This document shows positions 35,842 through 44,695 of a DNA stretch of 64,000 bases, one piece after another. Source of the DNA: Paenibacillus graminis (GTDB lineage Bacteria; Bacillota; Bacilli; Paenibacillales; Paenibacillaceae); NCBI RefSeq assembly GCF_000758705.1, contig NZ_CP009287.1:992001-1056000 (forward strand), given 5' to 3'. Each line of letters begins with the position of its first letter. The stretch's first letter is position 1. The notes under the pieces are model-generated. The model was not told where the DNA came from, did no database searches, and worked only from the letters and a program-made list of their open reading frames with translations. A program made the position numbers and the translations under genes.

Positions 35842-37770
35842 ATGAGCGCGATTGCGGGAATCTATCATTTACAGCATCAACCTCTGGACCCTAAGCAGGG
35901 GCCTGATCTTATGCAGCAGCTCAGCCGCTATCCGGCCGATGAGATCAGGACATGGCAGAGCACAGATGTATTCCTGGGCTGTCTGTCGCAGTGGATTACG
36001 CCGGAATCCCTTGGGGAGACGCTTCCTTATTATGATTCCCTGCGGAAGCTGGCCATTACGGCTGACGCCATTATTGATAACCGTGAAGAGTTGTTCGAGC
36101 GGCTTCAGGTGCCGCGCGGGGATAGAGTCTCTATGCCGGACAGTCTGCTTATTCTGCTGGCTTATGAGAAATGGGGCGAGCAGGCACCGGTTTATCTTGT
36201 CGGTGACTTTGCCTTTATGATCTGGGATGAACGGAAGCGGGCACTGTTCGGGGCCAGAGATTTCTCCGGGAACCGGACGTTGTACTTCCTGCGGTCCAGG
36301 GGGCTGTTATCTTTCTGTACCGTCATTCATCCGCTCCTGTCGATGCCGGGGGCAGACCGGACTCTGAATGAGGGTTGGGCCTCCGAGTTCCTGGCGATTC
36401 ATACACGGACCGATGTTTCGGACCAGTATTCCACAGTCTATCAGTCCATCGAACAACTGCCGCCGTCCCATTCTATTTCCGTAAAGGACGGGAATATCTT
36501 CTTCTCCCGGTACTGCACCCTGCAGGCTCCACCCGAGCTGCGGCTGCGGTCAGACCAGGAGTACGAGGAAGCGTTTCGTGAGGTGTTCGGGCAAGCGGTC
36601 CGGGACAGGCTCCGGACGCATCGCGCGGTTGGAGCCAACCTAAGCGGAGGCCTCGATTCCGGATCGGTAGTCAGCTTCGCCGCTAGAGAGCTTCGCCGCC
36701 AGGGCCAGCCGCTGCATACCTTCAGTTCCTATCCGGTGGATCACTTTGTCGATTTCAACATCGGCAAACGTATCGCCGACGAGCGTCCCTATATCCAGGA
36801 AACCATCGATTATGTCGGGAATGTCCGGCCTAACTTTCTGAACTTTCCCGATCTGAGTCCGTACAGTGAAATTGATGACTGGCTGGATATTATGGAGATG
36901 CCTTATAAATTTATCGAGAATTCCTATTGGCTCAAAGGGATCTTTGAGCAGGCGCAAATGAAGAACATCGGCGTGCTGCTCAGCGGGCAGAGAGGCAACT
37001 GGACCATTTCCTGGGGTCCTGCACTGGATTATCAGGCTAAGCTGATTCGTGAATTCCGCTGGATCTCCTTTTACCGGGAAAACCGGAAGTACAATGAGTC
37101 GATGGGGGCAAACCGCAGAAAGGTATTTCAAATTGTCGGCAAAAAAGCCTTCCCGTCGCTGACTGGACTGCTGCCGGCTAAGCACGAAGCTCCGCCTGAT
37201 CTCATCCACCCTGATTTCGCAAGGCGCACAGAAGTGGACGAACGGCTTAAGGCGCTGGGGATTAACAGTGGCTCTTCCCAGACCATCTACGATATCCGGC
37301 GCAAGCATTTTGAACAGCCGCATGTCTGGAATGTGAACGGGACGATAGCAACGAAGCTGTCACTGAAATACCGGGTGTGGGATCGTGATCCTACGAATGA
37401 TCTGCGGGTTATCCGCTTCTGCCTGTCCGTGCCGGAAAGCCAGTATGTGCAAAATGGGGTGGACCGCTCGCTGATCCGCAGAGCGATGAAAGGACTGCTG
37501 CCGGACGAGGTGCGTTTGAACCGGAAACGGCGCGGCGTTCAGGGGGCGGACGGGATTTACCGTATGCTACCGAAGTGGGACGATTTTCTTCAGGAGCTCA
37601 GAGAGATGATCCAGGACCCCCGCACCTCTGCTTACCTCAATAATACCGGGCTCGCCGGATGTTTGAACCGGCTGGGTAGTGAGCCCGCACCAAATATGAT
37701 TTTCAACTCGGATTTTCGCCTTCTGACACGTGGACTTGTGTTTTACCGTTTTCTGAAGCGTTTATCCTGA
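35842..37770 (+). CDS. Lasso peptide cyclase C (asparagine synthetase-like)
   Basis: A 642-residue AsnB homologue that would adenylate the side-chain acid of the precursor's ring residue and form the macrolactam. The N-terminal domain begins MSAIAGIYHLQHQ, so the glutaminase Cys2 of AsnB is Ser and no ammonia is needed. The PP-loop ATP site is VGANLSGGLDSGSVVSFAAREL-like (residues ~265-285). The C-terminal NRKRRGVQGADG stretch also fits. The neighbours (precursor, kinase, RRE, protease, exporter) make the lasso assignment firm. The gene precedes the precursor gene by 29 bases. AGGTGGGGG lies upstream of the ATG. Confidence 0.93.
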   Translation: MSAIAGIYHLQHQPLDPKQGPDLMQQLSRYPADEIRTWQSTDVFLGCLSQWITPESLGETLPYYDSLRKLAITADAIIDNREELFERLQVPRGDRVSMPDSLLILLAYEKWGEQAPVYLVGDFAFMIWDERKRALFGARDFSGNRTLYFLRSRGLLSFCTVIHPLLSMPGADRTLNEGWASEFLAIHTRTDVSDQYSTVYQSIEQLPPSHSISVKDGNIFFSRYCTLQAPPELRLRSDQEYEEAFREVFGQAVRDRLRTHRAVGANLSGGLDSGSVVSFAARELRRQGQPLHTFSSYPVDHFVDFNIGKRIADERPYIQETIDYVGNVRPNFLNFPDLSPYSEIDDWLDIMEMPYKFIENSYWLKGIFEQAQMKNIGVLLSGQRGNWTISWGPALDYQAKLIREFRWISFYRENRKYNESMGANRRKVFQIVGKKAFPSLTGLLPAKHEAPPDLIHPDFARRTEVDERLKALGINSGSSQTIYDIRRKHFEQPHVWNVNGTIATKLSLKYRVWDRDPTNDLRVIRFCLSVPESQYVQNGVDRSLIRRAMKGLLPDEVRLNRKRRGVQGADGIYRMLPKWDDFLQELREMIQDPRTSAYLNNTGLAGCLNRLGSEPAPNMIFNSDFRLLTRGLVFYRFLKRLS

Positions 37771-37799
37771 TGAGGGAATGCTTGAAAGGGGGTGAAAAT

Positions 37800-37925
37800 A
37801 TGAAAAAGGAATACAGCAAGCCTGCTTTGGAAGTACTCGATGTGAAAATGACTATGGCTGGACCTGGTGTTGCTATCGTCGACGCGTTCCAAGATGATCC
37901 GGATGAAGTACAACACTACTCCTAG
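37800..37925 (+). CDS. Lasso peptide precursor A, paeninodin-like (41 aa)
   Basis: A 41-residue precursor: a 19-residue leader (MKKEYSKPALEVLDVKMTM) and a 22-residue core. The leader carries the RRE-binding pattern YxxPxL (Tyr5, Pro8, Leu10) and Thr at -2. The core ring is AGPGVAIVD, so the predicted macrolactam joins Ala1 to Asp9. The 13-residue tail begins AFQ, is rich in Asp/Glu and ends His-Tyr-Ser. It is closely similar in layout to paeninodin (ring AGPGTSTPD, C-terminal Ser), differing mainly at ring positions 5-8 and in the tail. GGGGGTGA lies upstream of the ATG. The terminal Ser is the expected phosphorylation site for the adjacent kinase. Confidence 0.93.
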   Translation: MKKEYSKPALEVLDVKMTMAGPGVAIVDAFQDDPDEVQHYS

Positions 37926-38039
37926 GATGGTTTTGTTCGCCTGGCCCTCGTCTCCCTAAGCTTGCTGAGGGGGACCAGGGCTATCCTTTTACAAACAGTT
38001 CCCCGAACCCGGGCAAATCGAAGATATGGAGTGAATCGT

Positions 38040-38981
38040 ATGGCGAGTACCGTTCAAGGTTTGGCTTACAAAGCATTTGGTCTGCAAATCCACAGCGAAT
38101 TCCCTTTGCCGGAGCTTCCTCTTACCGGTGAGCCGGGGCTTATTGGCAGCGTATCAGTTATTCAGGGAGATCTGAAGGAACGCTGGGAAGCTATGCCGAA
38201 GATCACGCCGAGCCTTGGGGTATCCGGGCATGAGGTTATGTTCGAAGCTAAGGATACAGCCCTCTTTGCTATTCAGGACGGCAATACGATTACAGTATCA
38301 CCTGCTCCCGGAGCAGATCCCGATTGTATCCGTCTCTTCATTCTGGGAAGCTGCATGGGTATTCTGCTGATGCAGAAACAGATTCTTCCGCTTCATGGAA
38401 GCGCGCTTGTTATTGAAGGCAAGGCATACGCGCTGGTTGGGCGTTCAGGGGCAGGCAAATCAACGCTGGCCTCGTATTTGATGGATCAGGGGAACCCGCT
38501 GATCAGTGACGACGTTATTCCCGTTATGGTGCACAATGGATATCCATTTGCAGTTCCAGGTTATCCGCAGCAGAAGCTGTGGCAGCAGAGCCTGGACTAT
38601 TTGGGAATGAATTCGTCCCTCTACCGTCCGCTGTTTGAGCGGGAAACCAAGTTTGCCGTACCGGTGCATGACCGCTTTCACGGCGAACCTGTGCAGCTTG
38701 CAGGGTTGTTTGAATTATCTGCCGCCCCGGAGGCTCCGGTCAGTCTGCAGCCGATTCAAGGCATGGAGCGGTTCCACACATTGTACAATCATACCTATCA
38801 AAGAGCGATTGTCGACCGGATCGGGATCCGCGAGTGGCATTTCGGCATGCTGGCTTCTTTCGTGGGGCGGCTGCCGATGTACCGGTTGACCCGGCCTGAG
38901 CAGGGCTTTAGCGCTCCGCAGCAAACGTCGCTTATTCTTGAAGCATTACAGCAGCAACTAGTGAAGGAGATGAACTCATGA
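38040..38981 (+). CDS. Lasso precursor kinase K (HPr kinase-like, PadeK type)
   Basis: A 313-residue homologue of the C-terminal domain of HPr kinase/phosphorylase. It has Walker A ALVGRSGAGKSTLASYL and ISDDVIPV following it, with HGSALVIEGKAYALVG before. In the paeninodin cluster such a kinase (PadeK) phosphorylates the C-terminal Ser of the precursor; the terminal Ser here supports the same role. The frame is open to 37962, but GGAG 9 bases before the ATG at 38040 and the next residues MASTVQGLAYKAFGL favour this start. It overlaps the B1 gene by 4 bases. Confidence 0.88.
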   Translation: MASTVQGLAYKAFGLQIHSEFPLPELPLTGEPGLIGSVSVIQGDLKERWEAMPKITPSLGVSGHEVMFEAKDTALFAIQDGNTITVSPAPGADPDCIRLFILGSCMGILLMQKQILPLHGSALVIEGKAYALVGRSGAGKSTLASYLMDQGNPLISDDVIPVMVHNGYPFAVPGYPQQKLWQQSLDYLGMNSSLYRPLFERETKFAVPVHDRFHGEPVQLAGLFELSAAPEAPVSLQPIQGMERFHTLYNHTYQRAIVDRIGIREWHFGMLASFVGRLPMYRLTRPEQGFSAPQQTSLILEALQQQLVKEMNS

Positions 38982-39283
38982 ATATGAATACGGCGGATGT
39001 CTTATCCCTCGAATCAGTGCTGGTACAGCGTGAGGGAAATATTGCCAGTGATATGGACGGCGAAAAGGTTATGCTGAACGTAAAAAATGGCAAGTACTAC
39101 AACCTGGGTGAGGTTGGCGGAGAAATCTGGACGGCGCTGGCGTCGCCTGTAACCGCTGGTAGGGTGGTGGAGATCATCCGGGAAACTTTTGAGGTTCCGG
39201 AAGAGATTGCCCGCCAGGATGTGTTTGTTTTTTTGCAGAGCCTGCTGGATGAGGATCTTGCGGGTATTGTAAGCCAGCCATGA
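38978..39283 (+). CDS. Lasso leader-recognition protein B1 (PqqD-like RRE)
   Basis: A 101-residue PqqD-like protein, the RiPP recognition element that binds the precursor leader and presents it to the B2 protease. The family core GEKVMLNVKNGKYYNLGEVG and EIWTALASPVTAGRVVEII is clear, as is the C-terminal DVFVFLQSLLDEDL helix. It overlaps both neighbours by 4 bases. Split B1/B2 proteins are the usual form in Firmicute lasso clusters. Confidence 0.92.
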   Translation: MNMNTADVLSLESVLVQREGNIASDMDGEKVMLNVKNGKYYNLGEVGGEIWTALASPVTAGRVVEIIRETFEVPEEIARQDVFVFLQSLLDEDLAGIVSQP

Positions 39284-39738
39284 TTACCTTACGGCGCATA
39301 CGCCTGCTGCTGACGGTAGATAAAGCCGCCTTGGCGCTCCTTCCCGAGGCGCTTTGGAGGCTTTTTCTCGTTCGGATTCAACTGTTGTTCCCGTTCGCCA
39401 AAACAGCTCCACAGCTTGGCCTACAGGCGCAGGAAACGCCTACGCTTTCCAAAGAGGGCGATATCGCCCGCATCCAGCATGTTACCAAGGCGATCCGGGT
39501 CATGAGCCGCGTTACACCCTGGAAAAGCACTTGCATGGTCAGAGCGGTAGCGGGACTCAAAATGCTCGAAAAACGCGGGATTGAGAGTACTTTGTACATG
39601 GGGGTTGCCAAGGACAAGCAGGGCCAGATGATTGCCCATGCCTGGCTGCGCAGCGGGTCGTATTATGTCTCGGGCGATGATGCCATGAAGGGCTTTGTAG
39701 TGGTGGAGAAATTCGCCAAAGTGTTACATGCCGATTGA
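39280..39738 (+). CDS. Lasso leader peptidase B2 (transglutaminase-like)
   Basis: A 152-residue cysteine protease of the transglutaminase-like B2 family, which cuts the leader off after the Thr(-2)-x pair. The catalytic Cys is in TPWKSTCMVRAVAGLKML (near residue 86), the His in IAHAWLRSGSYYVSG, followed by an acidic residue. An N-terminal helix contains LRRIRLLLTVDKAAL. It overlaps B1 by 4 bases and ends 13 bases before the exporter start. Confidence 0.92.
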   Translation: MITLRRIRLLLTVDKAALALLPEALWRLFLVRIQLLFPFAKTAPQLGLQAQETPTLSKEGDIARIQHVTKAIRVMSRVTPWKSTCMVRAVAGLKMLEKRGIESTLYMGVAKDKQGQMIAHAWLRSGSYYVSGDDAMKGFVVVEKFAKVLHAD

Positions 39739-39751
39739 TCGAGGTGGGTCC

Positions 39752-41551
39752 ATGCAAGCGATAATGTATTACATCCGGCAGCTTCAGCGCTTGTCCGGAG
39801 TCAAATTATATCTGAATCTGCTCGGTATGGTGATCAGCGGCCTGCTGGAGAGCTCTGCTGTTCTGCTGCTGGTGCCGATGCTGGGTATGGCTGGGATTCA
39901 GCTTGGCGGAAACGCAGCAGGCATCGATCTCCCTATGTTCGATTTCATATCGGAGCTGCCGCAGACCTCAGCGCTTGCGCTGGTGCTTGGTGCGTATGTG
40001 CTCATTGTGCTTTGCCAGAATCTGATCTCCCGTTTTGTCGCCATCCGCAACGTGGACATTCAGCAGAGCTACAGCCGGAAGCTGCGGTATGAGGTGTATG
40101 GCGCACTGCTGCGGGCCGAGTGGTCTTTTTTTCTGAAAAAGCGCACTTCGGACCTGATCAATGTAATGACGACTGAACTCGCGAGGGTGCTTGCGGGAAT
40201 CAGCAGCTTTCTGCAGTTCTTGACTTCGCTGCTGTTCACGCTGGTACAGATCGGCTTCGCGTTCTGGCTGTCTCCCCAAATGACTCTGGCTGTTCTGGTC
40301 TGCGCGGTTCTGCTGTCCCTGTTCTCCCGGCGTTTCATCCGCAAAGCCAAGAGGCTGGGCAGCCGCAGTTCCGAGCTGGGCAAGCAGTATCTGGCTGGCA
40401 TTACTGATCAATTGAACGGGATCAAGGACATCAAAAGCAACAATCTGGAGGATTCCCGGCTGAGCTGGATGCATGAATTCACCGGCGAAGTCAAAAGCGA
40501 GCAGCTGGATTATACGCGGCTTCGCACGAATTCCCAACTGCTGTACAAAATGTCGTCGACCCTGCTGATTGCGGTGTTCATCTTCGTGTCGTTCCGCTTC
40601 CTGCATGTGGAGGGGCCTTATCTGTTCCTGGTTATTCTGGTGTTCGCCCGTCTGTGGCCGACCTTTTCCAACCTGCAGACCCTGCTGGAGCAGCTTGCTT
40701 CCGTACTGCCTGCCTTCAAGCAGCTGCAGCTGCTGCATGAGGAATCTCTGCAGGCTGCGGAGCATGGTGCGCACGCTCAATCCGGTACTGTGGCTGCTCC
40801 TATGACATTGAAGCGTAGTCTTGAAGCACGTGATGTGAATTTCCGCTACAACCCGCAGGAGGAGAATTATTCATTGCGCAGTGTGGACGTGGTGATCCCG
40901 GCGAACCGCATGACAGCCATTGTGGGACGTTCAGGTGCGGGAAAAAGCACACTTGTTGACCTGCTCATGGGATTGATTCAGCCGGAATCGGGTGAGATTC
41001 TGGCAGACGGAGAGCCGGTTACAGGGGAGAGGCTTCTGCCTTACCGGCGCTCCATCGGCTATGTAGCGCAGGACCCTTTTCTCTACAACGCAACGATCCG
41101 TGACAATCTGACGATGATTAAGCCGGATGCAAGCGAGGCTGAGTTGTGGGAGGCGCTGGAGTTCGCCTCGTCGGCTGACTTCGTCCGCAAGCTGCCGCAA
41201 GGGCTCGATACGCTGCTTGGCGACCGCGGCGTCCGCCTCTCCGGCGGAGAACGGCAGCGCCTTGTGCTGGCGCGGGCGATTATCCGCAAGCCGTCGATCC
41301 TGGTGCTGGACGAAGCGACGAGCGCGCTGGATACCGAGAACGAGAAGCGGATTCAGGAGGCGCTGGAGCGCCTGAAAGCAACAGTTACGGTCATTGTCAT
41401 TGCGCACCGCCTGTCGACCATCCGGGGCGCGGACCAGATCCTGGTCATCGACCAGGGCAGGGTCATCCAGCAGGGAGTGTACAGCGGCCTGGCCTCCGAA
41501 CAAGGCGGCATGTTCAGCCGCCTGCTCAGCAGCCAGGAAGAAGCGATGTAG
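39752..41551 (+). CDS. Lasso peptide ABC exporter D
   Basis: A 599-residue half-transporter (membrane domain about 1-310, ATPase 345-590). Walker A is GRSGAGKSTLVDLLMG, signature LSGGERQRL, Walker B ILVLDEATSALDT and H loop IAHRLST; all are intact, so a homodimer is likely. It would export and thereby give immunity to the lasso peptide. A GAGGTGGG site favours the ATG at 39752; the frame opens at 39728, inside the B2 gene. No separate immunity gene is seen. Confidence 0.92.
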   Translation: MQAIMYYIRQLQRLSGVKLYLNLLGMVISGLLESSAVLLLVPMLGMAGIQLGGNAAGIDLPMFDFISELPQTSALALVLGAYVLIVLCQNLISRFVAIRNVDIQQSYSRKLRYEVYGALLRAEWSFFLKKRTSDLINVMTTELARVLAGISSFLQFLTSLLFTLVQIGFAFWLSPQMTLAVLVCAVLLSLFSRRFIRKAKRLGSRSSELGKQYLAGITDQLNGIKDIKSNNLEDSRLSWMHEFTGEVKSEQLDYTRLRTNSQLLYKMSSTLLIAVFIFVSFRFLHVEGPYLFLVILVFARLWPTFSNLQTLLEQLASVLPAFKQLQLLHEESLQAAEHGAHAQSGTVAAPMTLKRSLEARDVNFRYNPQEENYSLRSVDVVIPANRMTAIVGRSGAGKSTLVDLLMGLIQPESGEILADGEPVTGERLLPYRRSIGYVAQDPFLYNATIRDNLTMIKPDASEAELWEALEFASSADFVRKLPQGLDTLLGDRGVRLSGGERQRLVLARAIIRKPSILVLDEATSALDTENEKRIQEALERLKATVTVIVIAHRLSTIRGADQILVIDQGRVIQQGVYSGLASEQGGMFSRLLSSQEEAM

Positions 41552-41998
41552 CCTATTGCGCTGCGGAGTTAGGTGAAGTTTGCTGGAGCTAGCTTGAAGT
41601 GTTGTGAGTGCTATGTAAGCTAGTAGAGCATCAGACTCTAAATGGTGGATTTGGAGCACAACTCCGGCGGAACGAATGAAGGCGTGGAGAGATCACACTT
41701 CAGGTGTACCGATTCCCAGCTTGATTGATATCTGGACCGGGGGAGTCTGGCTATGTCTAACGGACTGAGGAGCACTTATTTCTATTGAAAATCATTTGTT
41801 CCGCAAGTTAACGGACACCAGAGCCTTTAAAGCTCTTTCTTGAAAATAAAGGTTTTACGGTCCGTAAGGAGCAGACTCGCTTGATGTTGTTTCTCTTCAC
41901 GGAACTACAGAGGGTTTGGCCTTATTCACAGAAACTGCATTCTATTGCACTTCATGCAATCAAATGAGGTCGAATAGCCTCTGGTAGATAAAAGCAAA

Positions 41999-42035
41999 GG
42001 ATTCTATCGCACAAAACGCAATAGAATCCTTTTTT
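41999..42035 (+). terminator. Terminator downstream of lasso exporter
   Basis: GGATTCTATCGC pairs with GCAATAGAATCC (one mismatch) around ACAAAAC, then six T. It also overlaps one of the 19-base repeats. Confidence 0.7.
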
Positions 42036-42090
42036 GCGTGCAGAGAGCTGAAATCTGCTGCACGTTCTGCAATAGATGCGGCAGGGGGGG

Positions 42091-42201
42091 CCGCCTGTCT
42101 GCGTCTTCAGCAATCCGCCCGCCTGTCTGCGTCTTCAGCAATCCGCCCGCCTGCTGCGTCCCCCGCAATCCGCCCGCCTGCTGCGTCCCCCCGCAATCCG
42201 C
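42091..42201. repeat. Four 28-bp tandem repeats
   Basis: Units at 42091, 42119, 42147 (27 bp) and 42174 share CCGCCTG...TGCGTC...GCAATCCGC. The first two are identical, while the last two change TCTTCA to CCCCC. There are no spacers, so this is not a CRISPR array. Confidence 0.85.
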
Positions 42202-42263
42202 CCTCTTGAGCGCCCCGAACGGCTAAGCCCTGGTAGCTCCAGTCTTCGAACCCTTGAAGCCCC

Positions 42264-43448
42264 TTATTTCTCCTGGCCGCTTACTTTGCGCCAGGTCCAC
42301 AGAAAGGGGCGCAAAGGGAAATAAAGTACATGCAGCGGCTTCGGCAGCGGCAGTGTCTTGGCATCTACCGCATAAGGATACAGGAAGCCGGCTACATACA
42401 AGAACTGGTGCCAGCGCGTCAGAATTGCCGGCTGATAATATTTGTAATGCCGCTCGGCCTCAGGCTCCAGGGGAGGATTATGCAGATTGATCATGCGCGC
42501 CACATAGAAAAGCGCCAGCTGGGCAATCCGCCGGGCCTTAGGCCGCTTGGTGAAGCCCTCCAGGGCGGGCTCAACCGGCGCTGCCAGCAGATCGGCAGCC
42601 AGAAGCAGTGTCTGGCCGCCAACATCGGCGTAATTATACTGCTGTATGAGTCCAGCCAGTTTGCCGGAGTCAGGCTTTTGCAGCAGCAGCTGACGGATAT
42701 CCAGCAGCCATCTTAGCCTCGACCAGCCGTGGCGTGCGCCATGGGCCGCCAGAAAAAGAAACAAGTCTTCGCTGCCCAAATAATGAACATTCTGCCCGAA
42801 GTGGCTGCTGGTCCGCGCACATTTCCACAGCTCGTCGAACTCCGGTTCCTTGGAAGGGCCGGGGCTTAGGCGCCAATGCACCTCCACCTTAATCCCTTTG
42901 TCCGGGTGATTGAACGTGGTATGATGCTCCCGCCATTTCCAGTCGCCCAGTATACTTTCGAAGTCTTCCTCCTTCACATAACCAAGACGGACCAGCAGCG
43001 CTTCGGTTTCGGCCAGTTGTGCCATCGGCACCAGGAAGTCAAGGTCACGGGAGGTCCGCAGCGAAATATCGCCATACAGCTCCTGGGCAAGCACCGGTCC
43101 TTTCAGGAACAGGGAACGTATTTGCAGCTTTGCAAGCTCTTCCCCGAGATAGCCCATTTCCCCGCTGAGCTGGAGCATCTGAACGGTGTTTTTCCGGTAT
43201 TCCCATTTCAGGCGCTGGGTAACCGCATCCGGCACATGCTCTTCACGCATCCGGCTAAGCTTAGGATATATATAAGGAAATACACGATGATGCAGGGACA
43301 ACCGTACCCATAGCTCCCAGTCGATATCCGTGAATAGTTGCGGATTTCGTTCTGCCGTTTCATCGATGTCATCAGTTTTGAGCACTTCAAGAAGAAGCCT
43401 CAGTTCCTTGGAAAAGCCTTTTTTATCCAGGGCATACCCGTCGGTCAT
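42264..43448 (-). CDS. Lasso-cluster nucleotidyltransferase (NTP_transf_5 type)
   Basis: A 394-residue protein of the uncharacterised nucleotidyltransferase family found beside paeninodin-type clusters. Its nucleotidyltransferase motif is RSLFLKGPVLAQELYG followed by SLRTSRDLDFLVP (DxD), and HHTTFNHPDKGIKVEVHWRL gives the third acidic residue. The frame is open to 43808, but AAGGAG followed by ATG at 43448 (MTDGYALDKKGF) is the clear start. It points towards the exporter from the other side of a 700-base spacer. From memory, the homologue in the pseudomycoidin cluster adds hexoses to the phosphorylated peptide, so a tailoring role is plausible. Confidence 0.8.
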   Translation of the reverse strand: MTDGYALDKKGFSKELRLLLEVLKTDDIDETAERNPQLFTDIDWELWVRLSLHHRVFPYIYPKLSRMREEHVPDAVTQRLKWEYRKNTVQMLQLSGEMGYLGEELAKLQIRSLFLKGPVLAQELYGDISLRTSRDLDFLVPMAQLAETEALLVRLGYVKEEDFESILGDWKWREHHTTFNHPDKGIKVEVHWRLSPGPSKEPEFDELWKCARTSSHFGQNVHYLGSEDLFLFLAAHGARHGWSRLRWLLDIRQLLLQKPDSGKLAGLIQQYNYADVGGQTLLLAADLLAAPVEPALEGFTKRPKARRIAQLALFYVARMINLHNPPLEPEAERHYKYYQPAILTRWHQFLYVAGFLYPYAVDAKTLPLPKPLHVLYFPLRPFLWTWRKVSGQEK

Positions 43449-43713
43449 AGGAAATCTCCTTACTTGGATTTGTACAGCTTCCTTCAAATAATTGTTCGGT
43501 TTAAAGAACGCACTGTGAGCGTACCATCGAAACCCGAAATTTGTCAATTTCCCGGCTGATGCCAAATTTAACTTTCTGAATTCCTGCCGAATTCCCCTAG
43601 AAAGTATATAACATAACAGGCAGACTATTGACGCAGTCAGCGTGGTTGATAGACTAAGAAGAGTACTTATAATACTGGGATAGGCAAAATATCTTTTTAA
43701 TGGAGGAAGCAAT

Positions 43714-44586
43714 ATGCAGCATCTAATAGAATCTATCAAATACAACAAGGACCGCCGGTTTCCCCGCGAAGAGCTGGAGGAGATCATTAGCAGAAAAGAG
43801 GAGGCCATTCCCCATTTGCTGGAGATTATGCGTGAACTTCAGGCACATCCCCAGTTGGCGGAGGACCCGGCGCGATTAGATTTTATGTACGCTGCTTATC
43901 TGCTTTCGCAGTTCCATGTCACGGCATTATTCCCCATTCTGGTTGAGCTGTTCTCGCTCCCGGAGGAATTATTAGATATGATCTTCAGCGACATTTTGAC
44001 GGATGCCGGAGGAAGAATGCTGGCATCCGTCTACGATGGCGACCTTCATTTGTTGAAGGGGCTGATCGAAAACAGAGAAGCCGGTGAATATGCCCGGGCG
44101 CAGGGGCTTCGGGCGCTTACCATACTTGTGTATGAAGGCCGGATCTTAAGAGAGACGGCAGTAGGCTATGTGAAGGAGCTGCTGACCAGCAAACGGGACG
44201 ATTACGATTACTATTTCAATGCGGAGATGGTGTGCACTGCAGTTGATTTATATCCCGAAGAGGTATACGCAGAAATTGAAAAGCTGTATGAAGAGGAGGC
44301 ACTTGACCCCTATGTCATCCTTCTGGATGAGGTGCAGGCCACCCTGCAAATGAGTCAAGCCGTAGCGATGCAGCATAAACATGAGCAAGTGTCTTATCAA
44401 TACATTAATGATATCCATGCCGAGATGGAAAAGTGGGTGTGCTTCCAACCTGAAAGCTCAGGGAAAATAGAATTGCTAGGCGATCAGTTGAAACAAAAGT
44501 CAGTTAAGGTCGACCCAAAACCCGGACGTAATGACCCATGCCCTTGTGGAAGCGGAAAAAAGTATAAGAAATGTTGCGGGAAATAG
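43714..44586 (+). CDS. DUF1186 protein with C-terminal SEC-C motif
   Basis: A 290-residue protein: a HEAT-like DUF1186 domain (residues ~1-210, with [20 protein letters not shown] at the start and [20 protein letters not shown]) and a C-terminal SEC-C zinc motif [23 protein letters not shown] precedes the ATG. It starts 266 bases from, and diverges from, the nucleotidyltransferase. The zinc motif suggests binding to a protein or ribosomal partner; the function is unknown. Confidence 0.88.
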   Translation: MQHLIESIKYNKDRRFPREELEEIISRKEEAIPHLLEIMRELQAHPQLAEDPARLDFMYAAYLLSQFHVTALFPILVELFSLPEELLDMIFSDILTDAGGRMLASVYDGDLHLLKGLIENREAGEYARAQGLRALTILVYEGRILRETAVGYVKELLTSKRDDYDYYFNAEMVCTAVDLYPEEVYAEIEKLYEEEALDPYVILLDEVQATLQMSQAVAMQHKHEQVSYQYINDIHAEMEKWVCFQPESSGKIELLGDQLKQKSVKVDPKPGRNDPCPCGSGKKYKKCCGK

Positions 44587-44695
44587 GAGGATGAAATAGT
44601 CCGCTGCCCCCAGGCTCGAACTCCCTTTTCCAAAACTTCCCATACTATGCTAAGATAGCTGCAAAATATCCAGAGACAGGAGTGTTTCTCTGCCC

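Larger units (their letters stand above)
41552..42263. other. Intergenic region after lasso exporter, several repeat families
   Basis: About 700 bases with no gene that I can support. It holds recurrent ACGGA-type words (41760-41905), three 19-base CTRYYGCAC...GCAAT elements (41942, 42004, 42055), a terminator (41999-42035), and four 28-bp tandem repeats (42091-42201). Confidence 0.6.

Noticed and set aside
42091..42201. CRISPR-like array
   Set aside because: Repeats are directly adjacent with no spacers and no cas genes nearby.
43449..43808. N-terminal extension of the nucleotidyltransferase
   Set aside because: It overlaps the divergent DUF1186 gene and lacks a ribosome site; AAGGAG marks the start at 43448.
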